The notes: generated by a model from the letters alone, not told the origin. 64,000 bases of DNA from Marivibrio halodurans (GCF_017963645.1 NZ_JAGMWN010000007.1:94326-158325), one strand, 5' to 3'; shown: positions 1-8,516, counted from the stretch's first letter. Program-made: numbers and translations.

Positions 1-272
1 AGGATGGCGGCATGATCTTCCTCGACAGCCCCGAGGGCGGGTCGATCCGCATCCAGGCCCGGGTCACCGAATCCGTGGCCAAGGGCAATGTGTGGATCCC
101 GTACCACTTCCTCGGCAAGTTCGAGGGCGAGGATCTCCAGGGGCTCATGCCGGACGGAACCGGTCCGTTCGTCACCGGGGAATCCGGCAACATCGCCATG
201 ACCTACGGCTATGACTCGGTCACCAACATCCAAGAAAACAAGGTGACCATCTGCCGGATCCGGGCGGCATAA
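1..272 (+). CDS. Formate dehydrogenase alpha subunit, C-terminal fragment (cut by window edge)
   Basis: Only the last 90 or so residues of this gene are inside the window; the frame is open from the first bases and stops at 270-272. The visible part matches the C-terminal molybdopterin-dinucleotide-binding domain of molybdenum/tungsten formate dehydrogenases, ending with a stretch around 'YGYDSVTNIQENKV'. The complete subunit would carry the Mo/W cofactor and oxidise formate to CO2. The assignment rests mostly on the following genes, which encode the Fe-S and cytochrome b subunits in the usual order, with a strong GGGAGGA ribosome site 8 bases downstream of this stop. The first ATG seen (position 12) is internal, not a start. 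Confidence 0.85.
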   Translation, partial: DGGMIFLDSPEGGSIRIQARVTESVAKGNVWIPYHFLGKFEGEDLQGLMPDGTGPFVTGESGNIAMTYGYDSVTNIQENKVTICRIRAA

Positions 273-286
273 GGGAGGACTGACCA

Positions 287-880
287 ATGGCACGAATGAA
301 GTTCCTGTGCGACGCGGAGCGGTGCATTGAGTGCAACGCGTGCGTTACGGCGTGCAAGAACGAGCATGAGGTACCCTGGGGGATCAACCGCCGTCGTGTC
401 GTGACGATCAACGACGGGGAGCCTGGGGAGCGGTCGATCTCGGTCGCGTGCATGCATTGCTCGGACGCGCCGTGCATGGCGGTGTGTCCGGTGGATTGCT
501 TCTACCAGACGGAGGAAGGGGTCGTTCTTCACTCGAAGGATCTGTGCATCGGGTGCGGCTACTGCTTCTACGCCTGTCCGTTCGGGGCGCCGCAATATCC
601 GCAGGCGGGCAATTTCGGCAGCCGGGGCAAGATGGACAAATGTACCTTCTGCTCGGGCGGCCCGGAGGAGAACCATTCCCAGGCGGAGTTCCAGAAGTAC
701 GGGCGCAACCGTCTGGCCGAGGGCAAGCTTCCGCTGTGCGCGGAGATGTGCTCGACCAAGGCGTTGCTGGCGGGCGACGGGGACATGATCTCCGACATCT
801 ACCGCGAGCGCGTCGTGGCCCGCGGCTTCGGCTCCGGCGCCTGGGGGTGGGGGTCCGCCTACGAGAAATCCGGGTCCTGA
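287..880 (+). CDS. fdh3B: Formate dehydrogenase iron-sulfur (beta) subunit, FDH3 type
   Basis: A 197-residue ferredoxin-like electron-transfer subunit that passes electrons from the alpha subunit to the membrane cytochrome b. Four clusters of cysteines are visible, as expected for four [4Fe-4S] centres: CIECNACVTACK near residue 14, CMHCSDAPCMAVCP near 56, CIGCGYCFYACP near 89, and KCTFC plus CAEMC in the last third. It lacks the C-terminal membrane helix of E. coli FdnH, so it probably attaches to gamma by contact alone; this is typical of the short FDH3-type beta subunits. The ATG at 287 follows GGGAGGA at 273-279. It sits 14 bases after the alpha gene, clearly in one operon. Confidence 0.93.
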   Translation: MARMKFLCDAERCIECNACVTACKNEHEVPWGINRRRVVTINDGEPGERSISVACMHCSDAPCMAVCPVDCFYQTEEGVVLHSKDLCIGCGYCFYACPFGAPQYPQAGNFGSRGKMDKCTFCSGGPEENHSQAEFQKYGRNRLAEGKLPLCAEMCSTKALLAGDGDMISDIYRERVVARGFGSGAWGWGSAYEKSGS

Positions 881-1029
881 CGAAACGGACGGCGCCGGGC
901 GCGGGGCGATGACATCGCCTCGGCCCGGTGCCGGTCGTTCGTCCGATCAACCTTTCTCGCCGGATCCATTCCCGGCGCCCACGCGCGGCCGGCCACGCCA
1001 TTCCACGCCATCGGAGGACGAGAAGCCAC

Positions 1030-1314
1030 ATGCGATCGATGAGGAATACGGCCGGGCGAAACACGGTCGAGAATAAGTCGGCGGAGAACAAGTCCACGCG
1101 GATCAGGGCGGCCGGCGCGCGTTCCGGTGGAATAGGTCTCGCGGGCGCGATTCTGTTAAGCGGAGCCCTCGGACTCGCCGGGTGCCGCGAGGCGGAACAG
1201 GATCGGCCGCTGGACTACGATCCGGGTACCTATCAAGGGCAGCAGGATCAAACGCTCTCGAAGGAGACGTTGGATCAATTGCGCGAGCGCGCGCAGCGCG
1301 GCCATTCGCTTTAG
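1030..1314 (+). CDS. Small lipoprotein of the formate dehydrogenase operon
   Basis: A 94-residue predicted lipoprotein of unknown function. The start at 1030 is chosen because GGAGGA at 1013-1018 is well spaced from it; the frame is open further upstream but without a ribosome site. Residues 30-50 form a hydrophobic export signal ending in the lipobox LAGC, so the mature protein would be a lipid-anchored peptide of about 43 residues, mostly polar (DYDPGTYQGQQDQTLSKETL). Its place between the beta and gamma subunits suggests a role in assembly or periplasmic stability of the enzyme, but no domain is recognisable. Small lipoproteins are known in some FDH operons; the function here is inference. 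Confidence 0.7.
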   Translation: MRSMRNTAGRNTVENKSAENKSTRIRAAGARSGGIGLAGAILLSGALGLAGCREAEQDRPLDYDPGTYQGQQDQTLSKETLDQLRERAQRGHSL

Positions 1315-1330
1315 CGACGGGGGTGAGAAA

Positions 1331-2491
1331 ATGCGAGGGATCATGCCATTCAGTCGCGTCGTGAGCACGCTTCCGGGCCGTTCGGGCGGGATCGTTCTCG
1401 CCATGCTGCTCGCTCTCGCGGCGTTCGCGGGGCCGATGGTCGGGCCGGCCGTGGCGCAGGAGGCCGCCGCCCAGGCGCAACCTCAGCCCGGACCGGAGGA
1501 GGCCGTGGGCGGCACCGTTCCGGGCGCCGCGCTGGGCACGACCAGCGATGCCGATTTCTGGCGTCAGATCCGGCGCGGGGTTAGCGGTGTCTCGCAACAG
1601 ACGCATCAGGCCGGCGGCCGGTTGATTCAGTCGAGTGGCGACAACTGGCGTGCCGTGCGCAACGGCCCGGTCTCGCGCTATGGCGTTTGGTTGCTGATCG
1701 GCGCGGTGGCCTTGCTGGCGGTATTCTTCGCGCTGCGTGGGCGCATCCGGATCGAGCACGGCCCCGCCGGCACGACGATCGAGCGGTTCGCCCCGATCGA
1801 GCGGGTGGCCCATTGGCTGACCGCCGGTTCCTTCGTGATCCTGGCGATTACCGGGCTCAACCTGCTCTATGGGCGCTATGTCCTGCCGCCGGTGATCGGC
1901 AAGGAAGCCTTCGCGGCGATCACGCTCGCCGGAAAATGGGCCCATAACTGGGTCGCTTTCGCCTTCATGGTGGGGCTGGTGATGATCTTCGTTCTCTGGG
2001 TCGTGCACAACATCCCGAGCCGCGTCGATCTCAAATGGTTCGCGCAGGGCGGTGGGCTCTTCTCCAAGGGCGTGCATCCGCCGGCCCGGAAATTCAACGG
2101 CGGACAGAAGATCGTCTTCTGGGCCACCATCCTGGGTGGAGCCTCGCTCAGCCTGTCCGGCTGGGCATTGCTCGACCCCTTCACCACGACGATGTTCGCC
2201 GATACCTTCGCGGCGTTGAACCTCGTCGGCTTCTCGCTCCCGACCGACCTCAGCCCGATGGACGAGCAGCAGCTCGCCCAGATATGGCATACCGTGGTGG
2301 CGCTGGTGATGATCGGCATCATCCTTGCCCATATCTATATCGGGTCGATCGGCATGGAGGGGGCCTTCGCCGCCATGGGAAGCGGTCAGGTCGACCTCAA
2401 CTGGGCACGCGAGCACCATAGCCTCTGGGTCGACGAGGTGCTGGAAAAGGAGCGCGACCGGCAACATGGGCACGCCCAACCGGCCGAATAG
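1331..2491 (+). CDS. Formate dehydrogenase cytochrome b (gamma) subunit
   Basis: A 386-residue membrane subunit that carries haem b and passes electrons to the quinone pool. The C-terminal two thirds (from about residue 115) match the FDH-N gamma family: several membrane segments and histidines in ERVAHWLTAG, KWAHNWVAF, IWHTVVALVM and ILAHIYIGS, the likely haem and quinone-site ligands. Unusually, about 110 residues precede the first cytochrome helix: a cleavable-looking signal (residues 20-45, ending VAQEA) and then a polar, presumably periplasmic stretch rich in Ala, Gln and Gly. Such extensions occur in other alphaproteobacterial gamma subunits. It is the last gene of the FDH operon and faces fdhD tail to tail. 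Confidence 0.92.
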   Translation: MRGIMPFSRVVSTLPGRSGGIVLAMLLALAAFAGPMVGPAVAQEAAAQAQPQPGPEEAVGGTVPGAALGTTSDADFWRQIRRGVSGVSQQTHQAGGRLIQSSGDNWRAVRNGPVSRYGVWLLIGAVALLAVFFALRGRIRIEHGPAGTTIERFAPIERVAHWLTAGSFVILAITGLNLLYGRYVLPPVIGKEAFAAITLAGKWAHNWVAFAFMVGLVMIFVLWVVHNIPSRVDLKWFAQGGGLFSKGVHPPARKFNGGQKIVFWATILGGASLSLSGWALLDPFTTTMFADTFAALNLVGFSLPTDLSPMDEQQLAQIWHTVVALVMIGIILAHIYIGSIGMEGAFAAMGSGQVDLNWAREHHSLWVDEVLEKERDRQHGHAQPAE

Positions 2492-2531
2492 CGGGGTGGT
2501 CCATCACCGATAGGCGGGCGCGGCGTGGCGG

Positions 2532-3434
2532 TTATTCCACCACACGCTCACGGTGGGTGAAGACCTCGAACCCGTCGTTCCGGGCAAGGGCGACGAGGGT
2601 GATGCCCGCGCGCTCCGCCGTGCGCACGGCAAGCGCGGTCGGCGCGGAAACCGCGACCAGAACCGCTGCCCCCAGGACCGAGGCTTTCTGCACCATCTCC
2701 ACCGATACGCGGCTCGTCAGCAGCAGCACACCCGGCGGGTCCCGTCGCTCCGCGCGGTAAACGGCGCCGACCAGCTTATCCAGCGCGTTATGGCGGCCGA
2801 CATCCTCGCGCACCGCGACCATCCCCTCGCCGGGGCGCCAATAGCCCGCGGCGTGGACGGCCCGGGTTTCGGCATGCAGTGTCTGGGCGGGGAACAATTC
2901 CGCCTGCGCGGCGATCAACTCGGCGCCCGTGAAACGGCCTTCGCCGTCGACGATGCGGTCGGTTTCATAGGTCGCTTCCTGCAGGCTTTCGATCCCGCAT
3001 AGTCCGCATCCGGTCGGCCCGGCGATACGCCGCCGCCGGTCGCGGAAGCCGGCCGAGGCATCCTCATCCAGCCAGATCCGCACATCGATTCCTTCATCGA
3101 AATGCGCGACCTCGATTTCCTTGATCTGATCGGGCGTGGTGATCTGCCGCTCGGTCAGGCTGAATCCGTGGGCATAATCCTCAAGGTCGCGCGGCGTCGC
3201 CATCATGACGGCATGGGTCGTGCCGTTATAGGTCAAGGCGACGGCCGTCTCCTCCGGGATGCAGCGGCGCCCCGGGCCCGCGGCCGCGCGCTCGCGCCAT
3301 GTCAGCGTATCGACCGTGAGGGATGTGCCCCGCATGTCCATCTGTCCTTCGATTCCCCGCGACCGGGCCAAGGCGTGCCGACCGGGGGTAGGCCCAACGC
3401 CCCGATGATAGCGTGCGTTTCCAAGGCTGAACAT
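2532..3434 (-). CDS. fdhD: Formate dehydrogenase accessory sulfurtransferase FdhD
   Basis: FdhD moves sulfur from IscS to the molybdenum cofactor and is needed to make formate dehydrogenase active. The protein is 300 residues as drawn, near the family norm. The catalytic pair is seen as GCGLCG with cysteines at about 143 and 146, followed by conserved stretches such as REDVGRHNALDKLVGA and LTSRVSVEMVQKA. The first 31 residues look less conserved, so the true start may be the internal ATG at 3341 (MDMRGTSL). It is convergent with the FDH operon. The MITE-like element at 3478-3690 lies just upstream and may carry or disturb its promoter. Confidence 0.93.
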   Translation of the reverse strand: MFSLGNARYHRGVGPTPGRHALARSRGIEGQMDMRGTSLTVDTLTWRERAAAGPGRRCIPEETAVALTYNGTTHAVMMATPRDLEDYAHGFSLTERQITTPDQIKEIEVAHFDEGIDVRIWLDEDASAGFRDRRRRIAGPTGCGLCGIESLQEATYETDRIVDGEGRFTGAELIAAQAELFPAQTLHAETRAVHAAGYWRPGEGMVAVREDVGRHNALDKLVGAVYRAERRDPPGVLLLTSRVSVEMVQKASVLGAAVLVAVSAPTALAVRTAERAGITLVALARNDGFEVFTHRERVVE

Positions 3435-3477
3435 GGGCCGTCACGGGGGATGCGCAACCCTGTTCCCGTCCGGATGG

Positions 3478-3690
3478 ATTATACCAAATCTTGTTGATCG
3501 CGCCTCATGTGGATCGCGTTCGGCTTTCCCTTGAACGGACGGAGGTGGGCAGGAAGGGCGCGCCCCTCCCGGGCCCTCGAACGGCGTCGCCCGCGCCTCT
3601 CGATGCCCCGCATCGCCATGGTACGCGCGCCCAGCCGAGAACCCGGGAGGGACGTCCCCATGGGTCGTGATCAACAAGATTTGGTATTAT
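3478..3690. mobile_element. MITE-like element with terminal inverted repeats
   Basis: The 19 bases ATACCAAATCTTGTTGATC at 3481-3499 recur exactly in reverse complement at 3669-3687. The match continues inward imperfectly for about 15 more bases (TCATGtGG against CCATGGGG), giving imperfect terminal repeats of about 35 bp around a GC-rich core of roughly 140 bp with no credible gene. This is the structure of a small non-autonomous transposable element or dispersed palindromic repeat. The right edge overlaps the TAA stop of the neighbouring regulator, so the insertion may have supplied that stop. I could not identify a clear target duplication. A similar terminal sequence is seen near position 63924. 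Confidence 0.6.
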
Positions 3691-4661
3691 TCGTCGAGGA
3701 GGCCCGCATTGCCGTTGAAATGGACGGTGCCGAACCCGCCGATCTCGTAGCCGGTCAGGCGCTTCGCCCGCTCCTTGAATTCCACCGTCCGGGCGAAGGC
3801 GATGAGCCGCTGGGCCGGCGGTTCGAACCATTCCCGATGCCAGATCAGAAGATCGAAGCGTTCCTTGGTGACCGGGATGAAGGGCAGGGCGAATTGTCGC
3901 GCGACGCAACGCAGGCCGAAGGCGACGTCCGCCTCCTCCTCCCGCACGCGCAGGACGGCGTCCTGTTCGCTGCGCGAGGGTTTCAGGAAGATGCAGTCGT
4001 CGGCGTCGACCCCGTGCCGGGCCATCTCCCGATCGAACAGGATGCGGCTGCCGGCGCCTTCCTGACGGATGGCGATCCGCCGCCCCCGGATGTCGGAGAA
4101 CTCCCGGATCGTCTGGCGGTCTTCCTCGCGCATGATGAGGCCGCGATCGCGCCATGCCCATTCGATCAGGGCCACGCCGTGGTTCTCGAACCGCCCCGTC
4201 ACCGATGGTCCGTTCCAACGGGCGTCCGCGTTTCCAGCCGTGCCGCCGGCCGCCCCGCTATTGGCCGCATCGGGGATATGGACGCCCGCGATCACGCCTT
4301 CCGCGTTGGCGAAACGCTCGACGCCGTCGCGGCTGCCGTCGAGGAAGGTGGCGAGGCCGGAGTTCGATTCCCGTATCGCCCATTCGAGCAACGGGTCGTG
4401 GCTGCCGAGCAACACATTGGGCGGCGCCGCTCGACGCCGCACCTCGGCATTGTTGCCGTGGCTCTCCAGCCAATGGTGGATGGCCTCGCGGTTGAACAGC
4501 CATTTTCCGAAGGCGCGCGTTCCGGGGATCTCGCCCGACGCGGCCATGTCGTAGATCTTGCGCTCCTGAACGTGGAGCAGGGCGGCGACCTGCTTCGTCG
4601 TCAGGAAGATGTCCGACAGGTCGTCGTCCTTCGATCGATCGAGCAGGGCCTTTGAGCGCAT
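3687..4661 (-). CDS. Excisionase-type HTH regulator with periplasmic-binding-like domain
   Basis: A 324-residue putative transcription factor. Residues 19-66 form an excisionase/MerR-type winged helix (FLTTKQVAALLHVQERKIYD... then a helix with NREAIHHWL). From about residue 80 it resembles the substrate-binding (PBP-like) domain found in cytoplasmic one-component regulators, including LLGSHDPLLEWA and VALIEWAWRDRGLIM. Proteins of this architecture often sit near molybdoenzyme or molybdate-transport genes, so sensing of molybdate/tungstate or a related cofactor cue for the FDH genes is a reasonable inference, not shown here. Its C-terminus (GNAGLLDE) ends exactly at the edge of the MITE-like element, so the original end may have been altered. 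Confidence 0.75.
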   Translation of the reverse strand: MRSKALLDRSKDDDLSDIFLTTKQVAALLHVQERKIYDMAASGEIPGTRAFGKWLFNREAIHHWLESHGNNAEVRRRAAPPNVLLGSHDPLLEWAIRESNSGLATFLDGSRDGVERFANAEGVIAGVHIPDAANSGAAGGTAGNADARWNGPSVTGRFENHGVALIEWAWRDRGLIMREEDRQTIREFSDIRGRRIAIRQEGAGSRILFDREMARHGVDADDCIFLKPSRSEQDAVLRVREEEADVAFGLRCVARQFALPFIPVTKERFDLLIWHREWFEPPAQRLIAFARTVEFKERAKRLTGYEIGGFGTVHFNGNAGLLDE

Positions 4662-4789
4662 TGCCGTGTGGTCCGGACGTGGAACGGTGTCGCCCTACCT
4701 ACCCCCTCGCCCCACGAACGGCAAGACGGCGCGCCCGCGCGGGCAGTCCCGGTCGGAGGCGGAAATCCGCGCGGGCGGTGGCCGCCGGC

Positions 4790-5272
4790 TCAGAGCTTCG
4801 CCAGCACCGCTTCGGCGGAGGAGACGGAGAAATCGCCCGGCTCCTCGACCGCGAGATAGGTCACCGTGCCGTCCTCGACGATCATGGCGAAGCGCTGGCC
4901 GCGCATGCCGAGGCCGCGTTCGATCAGATCGAGTTCGAGGCCGAGCGCGGTGGTGAACTTCGCCGAGCCGTCGGCCAGCATGTCGACCTTGCCGCCCGCG
5001 CCCTGATCCTTTGCCCAGGCGCCCATCACGAAGGGATCGTTGACCGACAGGCAGGCGACGGCATCCACGCCCTTCGCCTTGATCGCGTCGATATTCCCGA
5101 TGAAGCCGGGCAGGTGCTTGGCCGAGCAGGTCGGCGTGAAGGCGCCGGGGACGGAGAAGACGACAACCTTCTTGCCCGCGAAATACTTCGCGGGGTCCAC
5201 GGGCTCCGGCCCGTCCGCGCCCATCGTCATAAGCCCGACGGCCGGAATCTTATCGCCTACTTGAATGGCCAT
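4790..5272 (-). CDS. Peroxiredoxin, Prx5 type
   Basis: A 160-residue thiol peroxidase that reduces hydrogen peroxide and organic hydroperoxides. The diagnostic active-site sequence PGAFTPTCS places the peroxidatic cysteine at residue 49; a further cysteine lies near residue 74 (AVACLSVND). Length and the C-terminal GMRGQRFAMIVEDG segment fit the Prx5 (hybrid peroxiredoxin/redoxin) family, which uses glutathione, glutaredoxin or thioredoxin as reductant. It stands alone, separated by about 130 bases from both neighbours on the same strand. The neighbouring ScsB/DsbD-like thiol transporter also handles redox stress, but I see no evidence of co-transcription beyond shared direction. Confidence 0.93.
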   Translation of the reverse strand: MAIQVGDKIPAVGLMTMGADGPEPVDPAKYFAGKKVVVFSVPGAFTPTCSAKHLPGFIGNIDAIKAKGVDAVACLSVNDPFVMGAWAKDQGAGGKVDMLADGSAKFTTALGLELDLIERGLGMRGQRFAMIVEDGTVTYLAVEEPGDFSVSSAEAVLAKL

Positions 5273-5404
5273 GGCAGTTCGTCTCCCTCGTCTTTCCTGT
5301 CGTTGCGGACGGCGGACCGCCGCCGCGTCGCGATGCGGAAGGCATAATGGGTGCGCCCCCGGGCAAAGTCCAGGGACGCCACTTCCCCCGGCGGGCGGCC
5401 ATTA

Positions 5405-7708
5405 TTACCGTCCGGCCAGCAGGGGATCGGCGCCGGCGGCGGCCGCCGCCTCCAGCACGTCCGTCTCGCTCAACAATTCCGGCAGCGTCACGCCCGAGGG
5501 CGCGTCGGGGCCGTAGACCGCGTTGAAGGGGATGCCGTAGCGCCCGAAGCTCGCCAGATAGTCGGCGATCGCCGGGTCGGGACGGGTCCAGTCCGCGCGC
5601 ATGGCCACGACCTCCGGGCCGGAAAGCCACTCGGCGACCGTCCCGCGCTCCACCACCGTCTTCTTGTTCCATTGGCAGGTGACGCACCAGTCGGCGGTAA
5701 CGTCGACGAAGACCGTGCGCCCGGCCGCGACATGGTCGGCGATCGCGGCGCGGTCGAAGGCGATCCATTCGATGCGGTCGTCACCGGCGCCGTCCGCCTG
5801 GCCCGCGGTCGCCGGCATGTCGCCGCGCACCCCGTGCCCTATGGTTAGCGGATAGATGACCGTCAGGAAGGCCAACACCGCCGACAACGGCCAGGCGAAA
5901 CGGGCGAGGCGCGATCCCTGCACCCGCTTCGCGCCCAGCACGATGCCGGCCAGCCCGGCCATCATGCCGATGGCGGCGGCCGATTCCGCGCCGATCGTCA
6001 TCCGCAGGATGTCGAGCAGCCAGAGCGCCGTGCCGACCAGCGCCAGCGCCAGCACCCGCCGCAACCAGATCATCCAGGGGCCGGGCCGGGGCAGCAGACG
6101 GGCGATTCCCGGCATGGCCGCCACCGCCAGATAGGGCGCGGCCAATCCGATGCCGAGCGTGAGGAAAACGGCCAGGATTTCCTCCGCCCCCCGGCTCAAG
6201 GCGAAGCCCACGGCCGTGCCCAGGAATGGCGCGGAACAGGGCGTGGCCAAAAGCGTCGCGAAGGCGCCGGTCACGAAATCCCCGGAATAGCCGCGACCTT
6301 GCCCCGCCCGGGCCGCGTGGTCGGTGACCGCGCCGGGCAGGCGGAATTCGAACAGGCCCAGAAGATTGCAGGTGAACAGCACCAGCAACGCCACCATGAA
6401 GGCAAGGAAGACCGGTTGCTGGAACTGGATTCCCCACCCCACCGTCAACCCCGCCGTCTTGACCGCGATCGCGGCCACGGCGAGCACCAGGAAGGAGACG
6501 ATAATGCCCGCGGCCGAGGCAAGGAATCCGAAGCGAACCTCCTGCCGCGTGGCGCCGGATTTCGATACCGCGCCCATCAGCTTGAGCGACAGCACCGGCA
6601 GCACGCAGGGCATGAGGTTGAGGATCAACCCGCCGATCAGCGCGAAACCGATCACGGTCCAAAAGCCGAGCGATGGGGGGGGCACCGCCGACGCCTCTCC
6701 GCTCGTCGGCTCGATCGCATCCAGGAAGCGTTCGCCGGGGGAGGCTTCCTCGCCGCCCGGCGTCGGGGTCAGCACCGCTTCCACCGCCCGGGCGCCGTCG
6801 ATCAGGGTCAGGGTAAGCGGTTGGTCGGCAAGCGCCTCCGCCGTCGCACCGCCGCCTGGGATGCTCAGGCGCGCACCGTGACCGCCGGGGTCGATCCGGG
6901 TGTCCGCGCGGCCGAACCAACTTCCCGCCGGCCCCTCGACCAGCAATTCCATCGGGGTGTCGTCGAAATCGGTCGTGGAACGCGCCGCGACGCGCAGCGT
7001 CAATGCCGGCCGGTGCGGTCCCTGGACGGTGTCCCCGGTGGGCGTGGCCGGGGCGATGCGCGCCGATTCGATGGAAAGGCCGCCGGGCGTATCCGCCGCG
7101 CCGCCGCGTTGCTTGACCGGGACGGCCGCGCGGTACTTGTCGATCAGATGCGCGCCGGGCGTCCCATGCGCGGCGCCGGCCGGCAGGTCGATCGACAGGG
7201 CCGCGTCGTAGGGGATGCAGATGTCCTTGCAGGTCAGGTAATTGACCGTCCCGGCAAGACGCACGGCCTCCCCCGGGCGTTCCGGCGTCAGGGTGATCGG
7301 CAGGACCACCTCGTCGCCATAACCGAAGGTCTGCATCTCGAAGATGGTGAAGCGTTCCGGCGCGGGCCAGGCGATTTCCGTCGCCGCGACATTGCGGCTG
7401 TCGCTCCAATCCGGGCGCGGCGGGAAACCGGCGTCACCCGGGCTGCGCCAATAGATCTTCCAGCCGGGCTGAAGCTGGAATTCCAGGCCGAGCTTCAAGG
7501 TCTCGCCCTCGCCCACCTTGTCGACGGCGGCGATCAGCCGAACCGACCCCTGGTCCGTATCGAACCAGGGGCCCGTGCCGTCCGTGCCCTGGGCCCGCGC
7601 GTCCGGGATCGCGAGGGTAAGCAGCGCGACCAGGGCCGCAAGGACCGGAAGCAGCCCGCGGCGTGGCGCGGAACCGGAGAGGCGATGGCGTGTCATGGCG
7701 TCATTCAT
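5405..7708 (-). CDS. ScsB/DsbD-type membrane thiol:disulfide reductase
   Basis: A polytopic protein of about 767 residues that carries electrons from cytoplasmic thioredoxin to periplasmic thiol proteins. Order of domains: signal peptide (LLPVLAALVALLTLAIPDARA), a periplasmic N-terminal domain with the typical cysteine motif YLTCKDICIPYDA, a central membrane domain with about eight helices and cysteines in LMPCVLPVLSLK and TPCSAPFLG, and a C-terminal thioredoxin-like domain with DWCVTCQWNKK. The long N-terminal domain is of the ScsB kind rather than E. coli DsbD. The start at 7708 puts the signal peptide near the N-terminus; 7696 is an equally good ATG, and a longer frame reaches 7804 but lacks a signal-like start. 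Confidence 0.9.
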   Translation of the reverse strand: MNDAMTRHRLSGSAPRRGLLPVLAALVALLTLAIPDARAQGTDGTGPWFDTDQGSVRLIAAVDKVGEGETLKLGLEFQLQPGWKIYWRSPGDAGFPPRPDWSDSRNVAATEIAWPAPERFTIFEMQTFGYGDEVVLPITLTPERPGEAVRLAGTVNYLTCKDICIPYDAALSIDLPAGAAHGTPGAHLIDKYRAAVPVKQRGGAADTPGGLSIESARIAPATPTGDTVQGPHRPALTLRVAARSTTDFDDTPMELLVEGPAGSWFGRADTRIDPGGHGARLSIPGGGATAEALADQPLTLTLIDGARAVEAVLTPTPGGEEASPGERFLDAIEPTSGEASAVPPPSLGFWTVIGFALIGGLILNLMPCVLPVLSLKLMGAVSKSGATRQEVRFGFLASAAGIIVSFLVLAVAAIAVKTAGLTVGWGIQFQQPVFLAFMVALLVLFTCNLLGLFEFRLPGAVTDHAARAGQGRGYSGDFVTGAFATLLATPCSAPFLGTAVGFALSRGAEEILAVFLTLGIGLAAPYLAVAAMPGIARLLPRPGPWMIWLRRVLALALVGTALWLLDILRMTIGAESAAAIGMMAGLAGIVLGAKRVQGSRLARFAWPLSAVLAFLTVIYPLTIGHGVRGDMPATAGQADGAGDDRIEWIAFDRAAIADHVAAGRTVFVDVTADWCVTCQWNKKTVVERGTVAEWLSGPEVVAMRADWTRPDPAIADYLASFGRYGIPFNAVYGPDAPSGVTLPELLSETDVLEAAAAAGADPLLAGR

Positions 7709-7807
7709 CTTCCCGGGAACGGAGGAGATCAACCCCATTCCCCTATCGTCTTGCCTACCTATATAGGGGAAAGCACCGGCGGGCGCCCCGATCCGGATGA
7801 TCAAATT

Positions 7808-7828
7808 CGTGCGACCGCTGGTCGCGCG
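7808..7828. promoter_or_regulatory. Inverted repeat between divergent dsbD-like and yqgE genes
   Basis: GCGACC at 7811-7816 and GGTCGC at 7820-7825 form a perfect 6-bp inverted repeat with a 3-base centre, and the flanking CG/CG pairs extend it. It lies in the 200-base divergent promoter region, so it could be an operator. Sequence this GC-rich yields short palindromes by chance, so support is weak. Confidence 0.3.
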
Positions 7829-7915
7829 GATAGTCGGGGGGTGTCCGCGCTGGCTTGCATCGCCGAGAAACTGTTAGACTCCCGATACCCGTTCCAGGAA
7901 GAGGTCACGGATTTC

Positions 7916-8494
7916 ATGGCAAGCTCCGCCAAGACCCATTCCGGTTATCTTACCGGCCAGCTTCTGGTCGCGATGCCGGCGATGACCGATCCGCGCTTTC
8001 AACGCGCCGTCATCTATATGTGCCTGCACAACGCGGAAGGGGCGATGGGGTTGGTGATCAACCGCTTGGTGGATTCCCTGACCTTCGACGAGTTGCTGGA
8101 GCAACTCGACCTCGGCCGGTCCGATACGCATGAGGAAATCCGCGTCCATTTCGGCGGGCCGGTGGAGAGCGGGCGGGGCTTCGTCCTGCATTCGACCGAC
8201 TATCAGCAGGATGCGACGGTGGATATGGAGAACGGGATCGGTCTGACCGCGACCATAGATATCCTGCGCGATATCGCGCGCGGCTCCGGCCCGCAGGCGC
8301 AGTTGCTGGCGCTCGGCTATGCCGGATGGGGGCCGGGGCAACTCGACAGCGAAATCCAGGAGAATGCCTGGCTGCATGTCCCGGCGGAGCCGAGCCTGGT
8401 CTTCAACGACCGGTTGGACGAGAAATGGGATCAGGCGATCGCGCGCCTCGGCTTCGACCCGTCGCTGCTGTCCTCCGATGCCGGGCGGGCGTGA
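7916..8494 (+). CDS. YqgE/AlgH family protein (UPF0301, DUF179)
   Basis: A 192-residue cytoplasmic protein of the widespread YqgE/AlgH family, whose molecular role is still unclear; AlgH was first linked to alginate control in Pseudomonas. The family hallmarks are visible: GQLLVAMPAMTDPRFQRAVIYMCLHN near the N-terminus, GAMGLVINRL, FGGPVESGRGFVLHS, and LGYAGWGPGQLDSEIQENAWL. The ATG at 7916 is chosen because AGGAAGAGG lies just upstream and the protein then begins close to the conserved region; the same frame is open far upstream but that part is antisense to the DsbD-like gene. It is convergent with the LysE exporter gene. Confidence 0.93.
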   Translation: MASSAKTHSGYLTGQLLVAMPAMTDPRFQRAVIYMCLHNAEGAMGLVINRLVDSLTFDELLEQLDLGRSDTHEEIRVHFGGPVESGRGFVLHSTDYQQDATVDMENGIGLTATIDILRDIARGSGPQAQLLALGYAGWGPGQLDSEIQENAWLHVPAEPSLVFNDRLDEKWDQAIARLGFDPSLLSSDAGRA

Positions 8495-8516
8495 TCGGGG
8501 CCGGCGCGCGTGGCGT

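Noticed and set aside
909..1076. A 55-residue open frame (MTSPRPGAGR...) between the FDH beta gene and the lipoprotein gene.
   Set aside because: Its ribosome site is weak, composition is low-complexity Pro/Arg/Ser and it overlaps the better-supported lipoprotein start at 1030. A small peptide cannot be excluded but is not supported.
6299..7915. Long plus-strand extension of the YqgE frame over the DsbD-like gene.
   Set aside because: The region upstream of 7916 is antisense to the DsbD-like gene and has shadow-frame composition; the YqgE family starts right after 7916, where a ribosome site is present.
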